A DNA stretch of 12,898 nt, taken from assembly GCA_004151065.3 (NCBI GenBank), contig NWUY0300002180.1, positions 56,253-69,150 on the forward strand, written 5' to 3'. Below the pieces are notes generated by a model, which was not told the DNA's origin, did not search any database, and saw nothing but the letters and a program-made list of their open reading frames with translations. A program made the position numbers and the translations under genes. This DNA comes from Larix sibirica (taxonomy: Eukaryota > Streptophyta > Pinopsida > Pinales > Pinaceae). Below are positions 1 to 7,788 of this stretch, one piece after another (the first letter of the stretch is position 1; every line of letters starts with the position of its first letter).

Positions 1-774
1 AGTGTCTTCAAGTCCAATCTCAAGTCTCATGCATGACTACGAGAAGTAGAATGCCTAGCTAGTGCCAACATCACTAGATTGAAACAACAACTGTGATGCG
101 GGTATGTTTGGTGTTTCCATTTTAAAAAATGGTACAGTAGAGGGACCCTCAAATCTCTTCATCAAGCCAACTCAAATCAATAGTAGGAGATCCATCCTCC
201 AATACCTAATCAAAGACTAGATCAATCTGATCCAAGTTGACTCTTTCATGTCTAAGATGCCCTTTGAATAGTCCTTTAACATGAGAAACAAAAATTGTTA
301 TGTAGGAAATCTTTCTCTGCTTTATAACGCCTTTTGGAATAGTATTTTCCTTGTTGTTTTGGATTTTCTGCTATTCAAGGTCACTTTCCTGGTTTCCTTG
401 CTTAACCAATACCCACGTTTACTCTAGGTCAAACTTCTTTTATAAGTCTAAATCACCAGCTTTTGTTCTCCATCTGCTATCCTCTCTATAGATATGCTTC
501 TTCCCAAAACTATTTGAGCATTCATCTTTAGCAACTCGTTGCAGCCTTATCTCTAAGGTAGGATCTCCTCAAAGCACATAATCATGTTGAAATTGGTTAA
601 GGAGATTGAATCGTGGATCAAGGGCCAGAGTTGGCACTTCAACATACACCAATAATGACAAAAGGAACTCAAGTTCACACCTTTTTGTTGGGTAACCTTG
701 AGCAACAACAAACCCCTGTCCAATCTGTGTTTGCAACCAAGAATGATATATGGAAAGTTGGAAACAGAATTAGA
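1..774 (-). pseudogene. Decayed protein-coding relic, family not recognised
   Basis: Read on the minus strand from 774 down to 152, one frame runs about 207 codons without a frameshift. It is interrupted by stops at 571-569, 442-440, 421-419, 373-371 and 208-206, and closes at 151-149. The intervening text is protein-like, with stretches such as TWVLVKQGNQESDLE and GHLRHERVNLDQIDLVFD that are rich in charged and aliphatic residues. After a one-base shift near the A/T run at 121-132 the protein-like text continues to the window edge, with stops at 57-55 and 39-37. In DNA this AT-rich, a non-coding frame of that length should hold roughly twice as many stops. I cannot name the family. It may be part of a retroelement gag-like protein or a dead host exon. 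There is no start codon context and the left end is cut by the window. Confidence 0.4.
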
Positions 775-1097
775 CCTTTAAGGTTCTGAGATAATTAGCA
801 GAATTGCTAAAGAAATGGCACCAACNAAACAATTAATGGTAATGTTAAAATTTAAGTAAAGGTATAGAAAATGAAAGATAAGGAGAATGTCACTTTTAGA
901 AAATGAAAAATAAGGAGAATTTAATATTACCATTACTACTGAACACCTCCAGCAGGTAGACACACATCCAGCAAGCAAAAAAATGCCCAAAAAACACTCA
1001 AAATCGGTCTTAAAACTTTTCCAGAGCGGACAATACAAAAAACCAAAGCTTTAAATCACGAGACAGGGAAAAAATCGCAAGTTGATTTGTGTTGACC
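775..1097. other. Unassigned AT-rich spacer
   Basis: No gene or RNA is supported here. The stretch holds the short direct repeat listed at 867-920 and an ambiguous base at 826. The 86-codon minus-strand frame at 778-1038 contains no recognisable motif, and much of it is produced by the A-rich repeat read backwards. Confidence 0.5.
867..920. repeat. Short direct repeat, 22-bp unit, 32-bp period
   Basis: GAAAATGAAAGATAAGGAGA at 867-886 (unit continues to 888) recurs at 899-920 with one mismatch in 22. The copies are separated by 10 bases. This is a simple local duplication, and the near identity suggests it is younger than the surrounding decayed sequence. Confidence 0.85.
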
Positions 1098-1196
1098 GAG
1101 TCAAACTCAGTCAATTCGAGTTTGACTTACCCTAAACTGAATCGACTCATTTTGAGGGTGATTCGAGTCAAACTCGTGATTTTCCGAGTTTGACTC
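1098..1196. repeat. Two perfect inverted repeats sharing an AGTCAAACTC core
   Basis: AGTCAAACTC (1099-1108) pairs perfectly with GAGTTTGACT (1118-1127) across a 9-nt loop. GAGTCAAACTCG (1165-1176) pairs perfectly with CGAGTTTGACTC (1185-1196) across an 8-nt loop. Both hairpins use the same arm sequence in the same order, so the block also contains direct repeats about 67 bp apart. The sequence between them carries ATCGACTCAT, another GACTC variant. The arrangement resembles subterminal repeats of plant DNA transposons, but no transposon end is visible beside it. Confidence 0.8.
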
Positions 1197-2361
1197 ACAA
1201 TTCCTGTTACATTTCAACTTAGATTGAGAATTGGTTTGTATTATGTTGATTGATATTTTGTATGATGTATTTCACTCTAGTGGGTTGCAATGGATATCAT
1301 GAGATGAGTTAATTGTTGAGGTTGTATAATTGCAAGTTGTTCCTTCTTAAATGTAATAAATTGCATGTGCATGTGATGGGGAGTAGAGGAGGAGGTCATG
1401 CTCTAAAGGGTGACAACCCTGGCTCGAATCGCTCTTTACCCAAATCACTAAGATCCTTGGATCTGGTAATTGATCATGCAAGATATAGGGAGAACCCAAT
1501 GTTTAATGATAAGGTAGTGTTAACACTATTATCACACAACTCTGCACCAAGAAGATCCGAGTGATAATTACAGACAATCTAGCCCTTCACCACTAGATGC
1601 CTCTCTGTTTAGGTTGGTGCTTTTCCAACCATGGGGGGGGTGCCTTTAGGGTTTTATGTGTTGTATTTTCTGCATAGAAATCTACATGTAAACTTGAAAG
1701 AAATCAGCATGTTAAGCTGCCCTCAAGTGCCCGGAAAGTACCTAAGAATAGGGTTAAAATTATAAATTGAATTGCAAAGAGTGGGATTAGTTTCTTTAAT
1801 TGTATTTCAGCAACAAAATGGAAACCAATGGAGAAGAATATGCATTTTGAGCAAAAGAACAATTCAAAACAAATGCATGAAAAAGAATATGCACCTTGAG
1901 TGAGAGAAATTCAAAGTGAGTACATAATAATAACAACACAAATCTTCTTGCACAATTGTCATCAGGAAACAACCACGGAATTCAAAGAGATAGGAAAAAG
2001 CATAGTTGAATCTATCCAATATATTAATATAAAGGCAATAGCCATAGATACAATACATCAAAGGTTTCTTGTCAATCTATTGCAAGTAGCAGTGAAAGTG
2101 TTGTCAAGTCTGGAAGGATGGAATAAAGATGGAAGAAATGCTCCTCAAACATGCAAGAAGAATCACCTCTCTAAAATAATGGTCTCTAGCTCTCGTTTGT
2201 AGAAGTATGGGAGAAGAGTTTCCCAATCCATTCACTCTAGAGGTGTGAGATAAGGAAGGGATCAAAGTCATCAAACTCCAAGTCAATCCTTTGCATGGCG
2301 TACTAACTCCCTCTCTAAACCTAGCACTCCACTAGTAAAACTTAGCCATAAATGATGCACT
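1197..2361. other. Unassigned region with two uninterpreted plus-strand frames
   Basis: No gene is supported. Two plus-strand frames are open. One at 1313-1564 (83 codons) has protein-like text in its second half, such as LRSLDLVIDHARYRENPMF. One at 1900-2202 (100 codons) is the longest plus-strand frame starting with ATG in the window. Neither shows a domain motif, signal peptide or plausible gene context, and both lie in AT-rich surroundings. They could be chance frames or fragments of decayed repeats. A G8 run lies near 1632-1639. Confidence 0.4.
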
Positions 2362-2571
2362 CATGCATGCGCAACTCAGCCTCTCTCAGTGCCAAATTAG
2401 ACTTAGGCATACGAACTCATGCATGCAAATCCAAGGCATGCGAACTCTCTCCATGCATGCAAATATCGATTTTATAATTTCCAATACCTAAAAAGATAAT
2501 GCAAGATCAAGTCAAGTCGATAAGTCTTTAAGTTAACTTAAACTTTCTTGGTATAACAACTTACATGCATG
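2362..2571. repeat. Cluster of four CATGCATG (RY/Sph-type) palindromes
   Basis: The 8-bp palindrome CATGCATG occurs at 2362-2369, 2418-2425, 2452-2459 and 2564-2571, with a related GGCATGCGA at 2436-2444. The second and third copies sit in similar contexts (GAACTC upstream, CATGCAAAT downstream), which suggests a degenerate local duplication. CATGCATG is the core of the RY element bound by plant B3-domain factors of the ABI3/FUS3/LEC2 group. With no gene next to it, a regulatory role is speculation. Confidence 0.65.
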
Positions 2572-3012
2572 CACATACCAAACAAGTGAACTTGACCCTC
2601 CAAATAGAGAAAAGATAGCTTAGGAAAGCAATTTGTTGCACTTGGATTATGTGATAAATACCACACCATAAGCCAACCATCATGAGCCCTCTGATATATC
2701 TATAGTAGCTACCACATGTCCAAATGTGAGGTAACTACCACCTCGTGATGATCATCCTGAAATCTATCCAGTACCACACATTTTCCATCCAATTGGAACC
2801 TAGTAATAAATCCAACACTGCACATTGAATCCATGACACTACCCCTCCATCTACTAAAAGTAAACATGCCAAAATAGCAATTCCACCTCCTAAAAAATAG
2901 GAGTCTCAAAATGTCGAGATAGCAATGATGGAAAACACTTACTACAAATAACACATGTAAAAATAGAAACTACTAACGATAACCATTGCATGTCAATGAC
3001 AATAGTCTCATT
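2572..3012. other. Unassigned spacer
   Basis: No gene is supported. An 81-codon minus-strand frame (2954-2709) is open and contains DRFQDDHHEVVVTSHLDMW, but it has no motif I recognise and no gene context. On the minus strand TATCAGAG occurs at 2697-2690, which recalls a primer-binding site. Its upstream bases do not fit, and no LTR end or gag frame accompanies it. Confidence 0.4.
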
Positions 3013-3110
3013 CAATGTTTTCAGATTCGGACTCGACAAAGACTTGGCTAGCTTGGGACTCGGCTGGCTCGGCGACTCGGATAAGACTCTGATAAGACTC
3101 GACAAAAGTT
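3013..3110 (+). mobile_element. Possible decayed hAT-type transposon terminus (ACTCG-rich)
   Basis: The block begins CAATGTTTTCAGATTCGG and then carries repeated ACTCG/GACTCGG units at roughly 10-20 bp spacing up to about 3102, before an A-rich run from 3119. Plant hAT elements often start CAnTGTT and have short repeated motifs just inside their ends, so the layout fits the left end of such an element. I find no matching inverted end (AAAACATTG form) or copy of the upstream octamer GTCTCATT elsewhere in the window. The element is therefore either truncated or this reading is wrong. The GC-rich character contrasts clearly with both flanks. Confidence 0.3.
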
Positions 3111-4214
3111 GGCAAATTAAAAAAAAAAATCAAAATATAGTAATTTTGTGCACAAAAAATATACTAATGACATTTCTAATCCATATAAGTTATAAAACCA
3201 CATTCTATGCATAAATTCATAAGATCATCTCATATAATATGATAATACAACATTATGACTCTAATACTAGGAGTAAAGACATCGAACTTTATAGGGACAA
3301 GTCTTACACTTAATAGGATATAATAACATAAATGAACAAACTTACTCAAAAAATGATATAGACATCAAAATCATCACTGGTGTTGAAGAATTTTTCACTC
3401 CTAAAGATGATGTCGATGCACATGAAAGTATGCAAGTCAACACATGTACTTCTAGTTTACAATGAGAACCTAAATGCTTGACTAAGTTCATGAAAGTTAA
3501 AATAGAATAATTCCTAATTATAAATATCGAACAATTTATATTCTATATATAAATTTCATCTTGTATAAATAGAGGTAGACCATTAATTTAAGCCCAATTC
3601 CAGGCAATGTAAATTGGATATAAGGACTATAAAAATAAAATTAGGAGTGAAACTATGTTTGTAGTTGTCTATTTCTTTAGGATTCTATGGAGTGTTATGC
3701 TTCTTTAGAATTTTATAGATATATGTGCAATTTTTATTTTTATTTTTTCAATTATCTTTCGTTGTTTTTATAGATCCCATTCCCTTCAGGCAGGACTTGC
3801 AGCTTAACTGCTATTATCTTGTTATGCATATGATTGGGGTTGACATGCTTCTTGCATGTTTTGTCTTAACTGTTATATTAATTTTGTAGTTTTCAAATAG
3901 TGGATGATGTGAACACATTCTTAGTAAACACACTTAATGAAAGGGAAAATGAGAGCTTGAACTTTGGTCTACAAAGAATATGAAAGGTTTTTTCAATACT
4001 TATGGAGAACAAAGATTATTGCTATTCATTTTATTAGGCTTTTGACCAACACAATGTTGTATGGTTTATGTTATCTTCCCTTTTCTAAGCAAGAACCACC
4101 CTTGTAGAAGAGAGTTATGCATGTGTTTGATCTGAGCAAATTTCGGTTGAGAATGGTGTAATCCTCACATTTGGCTACAATCAATTCATATTGTCATTAA
4201 TGCATTACTTAGGC
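3111..4214. other. AT-rich region without recognisable genes
   Basis: About 1.1 kb of AT-rich sequence with an A11 run at 3119-3129 and no supported gene or RNA. TTCTTTAGGATTCTATGG (3673-3690) recurs at 3701-3718 with three differences. If the hAT reading of 3013 is right, this stretch may be that element's eroded interior, but I see no transposase motif. Confidence 0.5.
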
Positions 4215-4619
4215 ATTAATGTAAGCATTTATTATAATATTAGGTTGTGGTTAAGGTTGACTTAGTCATCTTGATATAGGTCCATAACCCCTCACTGGGG
4301 AAAGCATCCTACCTATTTGAGTTGTGCATTAATACACCACAACAATCTCATTTGTAAAACCATCTTGTGATATTGATCATTCTTTGTCTATGGCCATCAT
4401 TCTTTAATAAAATTTTCTATGTCTAAGAGGACTTGTATCTTGGCATTCGCTTATGCTTGGACATTTTCTCTATTTTGTGGATGGGTTTATTTCTCCAACA
4501 CACTTATTCATGGTTACTTTCTTTTTAAAATGGTTTCCCTTTATTGGTTGATTTATCTTCAATCTTTGTGATGCCCTATTGTTGGTTTCCTTGTTTGCAA
4601 GGTTTTGGCTTTGTTTTGG
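4215..4619 (+). repeat. Left copy of diverged ~0.4-kb direct repeat (LTR-like)
   Basis: 4215-4303 aligns without gaps to 7409-7497 at 73 of 89 positions. Further blocks match after indels: 4349-4402 with 7502-7556 (shared CATCTTGTGATATT), and 4501-4619 with 7669-7788 (shared TATTGGTTGATTTAT and TTTGTTTTGG). Similarity stops at 4619/7788. The order of blocks is conserved, so this is one diverged repeat rather than scattered low-complexity matches. It is best read as the 5' LTR of an old element. The boundaries are those of detectable similarity, not proven LTR ends. Confidence 0.7.
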
Positions 4620-5148
4620 AGGTATTAACTTGAGGTGTTTTGGGGTTGTTTTTATGGTGAATTGTTCATTGGAGAAAGACACCTTATTTGAGGCTATTTG
4701 GGTAGATTTATGCACTTATTTTGGAGATCTTTCCCATAGATTGGAACACCTTGCATTAGGGTTTACTTGATTTATTTCAATGATAATTTTTTGAATTAAT
4801 GTCACTGTACATTGGTGGCATCACTACATTTTGTGGTCATGGATTTGAGGTTTTAGACCATCTCTTTTATTCTTATATCTAACATTAGTTTGGATATTTT
4901 TACTGGTGGCATGGCCCAATGTGTTTTTTTTTACTAGGGGAATCAACAATTGGGGTGGGGCTCGTACTTGTGTGACATGAGGTCAATTTTCATCCACTAC
5001 CACTATACCCCTAGGTGCACCCACACAACCCCCTATCATAGGGCACATGCTAGCTGAGGCTTGAGCCCATGGCATTGCAAGGAGTGCCTTAACATTACAC
5101 TCTATCGTCACTTGGTCTACACCCCTAGGGGAACCATTGCGCAATGCG
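4620..5148. other. Interior of the repeat-bounded element, no intact gene
   Basis: Directly after the left repeat there is no clear primer-binding site; AGGTATTAAC at 4620-4629 is only a weak partial match to the initiator-Met type. About 4930-5150 is noticeably more GC-rich than its surroundings and contains CCCTA/TAGGG inverted motifs, including the perfect palindrome CCCCTAGGGG at 5122-5131. The 63-codon plus-strand frame at 4579-4770 starts in the repeat and has no recognisable motif. Confidence 0.4.
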
Positions 5149-5490
5149 TTGCGGAACTAGGGTTTTCATATTTAATTTTTTATGCAACAAATTTGGACTT
5201 TTTTGTCTACTAACATTGCTTTGAGTGCTGCAAACTAGGGTTTTTAGTTTTTTCTTAATTAATTAATTTATTTGTTAATGAATTGTTGATCCAAATTTTT
5301 TTGGCTAGTGGCATTTTCGTAAGGGGTGTAGAGCCAAGGTTTCCAAATCCAATTTTTTTAGTGGTTGATCTAGAGATTTTTTTTGTTAGTTACCCTAAGG
5401 GTTGTGGAACTAGGGTTTCTAGATATGATGTTTTAAGTAGCTATTTTGAATATTTGTTTGCTAGTGCATTGATTTATAATTAGGGTTTTG
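5149..5490 (+). repeat. Degenerate tandem array, ~75-bp unit marked by AACTAGGGTTT
   Basis: AACTAGGGTTT-type starts recur at 5155, 5233, 5334 (as GCCAAGGTTT), 5408 and 5478 (as AATTAGGGTTT), giving spacings of 78, 101, 74 and 70 bp. Units share further words such as GGCTAGTGGCATT / TGCTAGTGCATT, TTGTTAGT and TGYGGAACTAGG. The units are strongly diverged. Short open frames overlapping the array (for example 5283-5483) are by-products of it. Confidence 0.55.
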
Positions 5491-6825
5491 GATCATCTCT
5501 TCCACTGGGTTAAAAAAACCTCCTTCAAACCCTTCGCTATCCTTGCTCTTTTTTCCAGCATAGTTTTTTCTGTAAGGTGTATTCTTCAGCGAAGGTTTGC
5601 ACCATCCTACTGCAGTGTTTTTACATTGCAATTTTTTTTGGACTACATTGGTGCTATTTTCTTTATTTAGGTCTAATCAAGGTGATTTCTTGTATACCTG
5701 TTTGTGTCATCTTTGAGCATAATGGACTAAAAGTGTATATTTGCCTTCATAAATGGGGCTACTTAGAAAAGGAAGAAATCTATATGCATTTTCAGTGAAA
5801 GCAAGGGATATGTTTCAAAGTCGTGCATGGTTTGCCTTTAATGAATTGAAGAACTTGCAAGAGTAACATGTTGTGGCATGGATATTTTCAATGATAATAA
5901 TCAAACAATGTATAGTGCACATGAGGCCCTGCACTCTACTTATGGGTTTGATCTATTGTGACAAATCCTTGGACAGAGTATGACATTATCAATTTTGCAT
6001 TTAGTTTTTTTGGATCAAGTACATTGGTCCACATTCTAATATAGTGTTTAGATGATCATTTTCCAACTGAAATGTTAAATGTGGTGGAGTTTCGACCTAT
6101 TATCTACTAGGATTGTTTCCACTATTTTTTTATTATTGAGAATTCTTCTATGGATGATTCTCAACCTATTGTAGTGTATATTTATCTCTCATAGTTTGGT
6201 GTACGTCCTCGTATTGATGCACCTTCTATAGAAACTTCTTCTACACCATTTTTAAACTTAAAGATTGTTATTGTGCACATTTGGTGATGCATTTTTCCCA
6301 CTAGGAATCCTGTATTCTTAGATGTGAAGAGAGTATCGACATAGATCCATCTTTGTATCTATCAAGCACCAAGACGGATGATACAACAATCGAGATATAA
6401 ATTTTTCGGTACTTGAAAGATCTCGAGTTGAGCCGACTCTATGATGGTGTGCTTTACACATACACCCACACCCACACCACATTCACAAATGGTGCCAAAT
6501 AGAATTGCCTATATTTTTCTTCCAATAGTTGACATGATGTATATACAAATTTGTGAATGGGTATTATTTTTTCCACATTATATTTTTAGTTTTGTATAAT
6601 ATTTTATATTGGCTTGAAATATGACGTCGTCAACATTATAGGCACACATGACAATTTATATGGGACAAATGTTACAATATCTTCAATAATGGGTTGTTGA
6701 ATGCACCTCGCTCCTAGTCAATTAGCGACCCTGCCACATTTGGTGACATTATTTATGTTCTAAGAGTTAGTGGTTTTTTATTGGATGCTCCAGCTTATTG
6801 TGATGTGAGCCCTAATTCTCAATGA
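5491..6825. other. Eroded interior of the element, no recognisable domain
   Basis: About 1.3 kb lies between the tandem array and the integrase-like fragment. Two overlapping short frames at 5488-5670 and 5577-5798 show only hydrophobic, T-rich composition. Around 6085-6350 a plus-strand frame is relatively open (containing SSMDDSQPIVVYIYL) but broken by several stops. From 6721 the frame of the integrase-like fragment is open back to at least 6721, up to the TGA at 6823. A CA-rich low-complexity run sits at about 6456-6486. Confidence 0.4.
6456..6486. repeat. CA/CACCCA-rich low-complexity run
   Basis: The run ACACATACACCCACACCCAC and its continuation is an imperfect CACACC microsatellite of about 30 bp. 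No function is implied. Confidence 0.7.
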
Positions 6826-6960
6826 TTGGTTCATGGTGACATTTGTGGGTATATGACCACTTTTTCTAATGGGGGAGCTAAGTACTTCTTTGCCTTCTTT
6901 GATATAGGTTTTACTGATAGGTCTATTAGGATCCATCCCACTATTTTTATAGATGATTCT
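6826..6960 (+). pseudogene. Ty1/copia-type integrase core fragment (decayed)
   Basis: The plus-strand frame between the TGA at 6823-6825 and the TAG at 6961-6963 reads LVHGDICGYM, then TTFSNGGAKYFFAFFD. The start of the integrase catalytic core in plant copia elements has the pattern L-V-H-x-D-[IV]-C-G-P-M-x-T-x-S-x-G-G-x-x-Y-F-x-x-F-x-D-D-x-[ST]-R. The fragment matches this at nearly every fixed position, including the first catalytic Asp (6838-6840). After the matching part, the text (IGFTDRSIRIHP...) drifts away and the rest of the core, with the second Asp and the Glu, is not seen. The upstream HHCC zinc domain is not recognisable either. It is a dead fragment. Spacing of the conserved residues is the main support. 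Confidence 0.55.
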
Positions 6961-7195
6961 TAGGATATTACAATGGATCTTTTTTTATACCTTTGTGTGA
7001 AGCCATCTTCACCAACTTGTGGACCTATATTGGTGTTGGAGATATGGTGTTCATAGGGGACTATACTATCTATTTGGTTCCTATTCAATATCAAGGAGGT
7101 ACGTAGCTTGTGATGGAATGCGTTTTCTCTATGCCCCTTGTTTAGATTAAGGTGGGGTGTTGAATGCATGAGTCTAAGTTCATTTTATGTGATGG

Positions 7196-7358
7196 TTGAT
7201 CTTATATTAATTTGGGTATTCATAAACTCACTCTCATTTGTATTTTGGCTATGATTCACGTTTTTTGAGTTGGATTTTCACAGAAATACACTCTTATTTT
7301 TGTTAGGGTTGACCCTATATTGAGTTGCATATCCATTAACCCACTCTCATTTGTATTT
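7196..7358 (+). repeat. 50-bp direct duplication, 113 bp apart
   Basis: 7196-7245 (TTGATCTTATATTAATTTGG...) and 7309-7358 (TTGACCCTATATTGAGTTGC...) align without gaps at 41 of 50 positions and end in an identical 17-base stretch, CACTCTCATTTGTATTT. Both lie just upstream of the right LTR-like repeat. This is an old local duplication within the element. Confidence 0.8.
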
Positions 7359-7408
7359 CATATTTTCTCTCCATGGTCTTCTGTTCAGTGTATCGAGGAG
7401 TGGTAAGC

Positions 7409-7788
7409 ATCAATGTACTCATTTATTATAATTCTATGTTGTGGGCAATGTTGACCTAGTCATCTTGATGTAGGCCCATAATCCCTCCTTGTGGAAACTC
7501 TCTCACTTGTAAATCATCTTGTGATATTAATCATTCTTTAGCATATGGGAATCATTATTTAAGTTATTAGTGTTTTATGCCCAAGGGCACATATATATCT
7601 GTGGCGTCCATTTGTGCTTTGGGCATTTTGTAGTCTCTTTTGTTCATGGTTTTACATTTCTCTAGTGCACTTCTTCATGGTCACTGTCTCACTAGGGTTT
7701 TTCTCTATTGGTTGATTTATATTCAAGCCTTATGATACTCTAGCATTATTTTTTCTTTGTTTAATACAAGCTTTTGGGTTTGTTTTGG
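7409..7788 (+). repeat. Right copy of diverged ~0.4-kb direct repeat (LTR-like)
   Basis: This is the partner of 4215-4619, with the same order of matching blocks. The first 89 bases match without gaps at about 82 percent. The two copies have diverged by base change and by several indels: the left copy has an insertion around 4304-4348, and the right has extra sequence around 7557-7600. Taken as LTRs that were identical at insertion, this is an old element. No target-site duplication is visible just beyond 7788. Confidence 0.7.

Larger units (their letters stand above)
4215..7788 (+). mobile_element. Old LTR-retrotransposon remnant bounded by diverged direct repeats
   Basis: Two direct repeats of about 0.4 kb lie about 3.2 kb apart and enclose about 2.8 kb. 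The interior contains one fragment resembling a copia-type integrase core (6826-6960), a tandem array (5149-5490) and a local duplication (7196-7358). Paired direct repeats with an integrase-like fragment between them are the expected remains of an LTR element. Against this, I cannot see clean TG...CA ends, a convincing primer-binding site after 4619 or a target-site duplication. The interior is also far shorter than an autonomous copia element, which usually has about 4 kb of coding sequence. Orientation is taken from the integrase fragment. Confidence 0.5.

Noticed and set aside
1378-1460. SINE or tRNA-like segment (GGCTCGAATCG resembling a B box)
   Set aside because: No acceptable A box lies 30-40 bases upstream, no cloverleaf can be drawn, and there is no poly-A or short-repeat tail.
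2690-2697. TATCAGAG on the minus strand as a primer-binding site
   Set aside because: The TGG that should precede it is ATA, and there is no LTR boundary or gag frame in the expected position.
4470-4770. Overlapping 81-codon antisense and 63-codon sense frames
   Set aside because: Both overlap the left LTR-like repeat and have no motif. The antisense K/N/Q-rich text is what T-rich DNA gives when read backwards.
5283-5798. Three short plus-strand frames with hydrophobic text
   Set aside because: They lie in T-rich sequence and partly in the ~75-bp tandem array. Phe/Leu/Ile-rich text is expected from composition, so no membrane protein is claimed.
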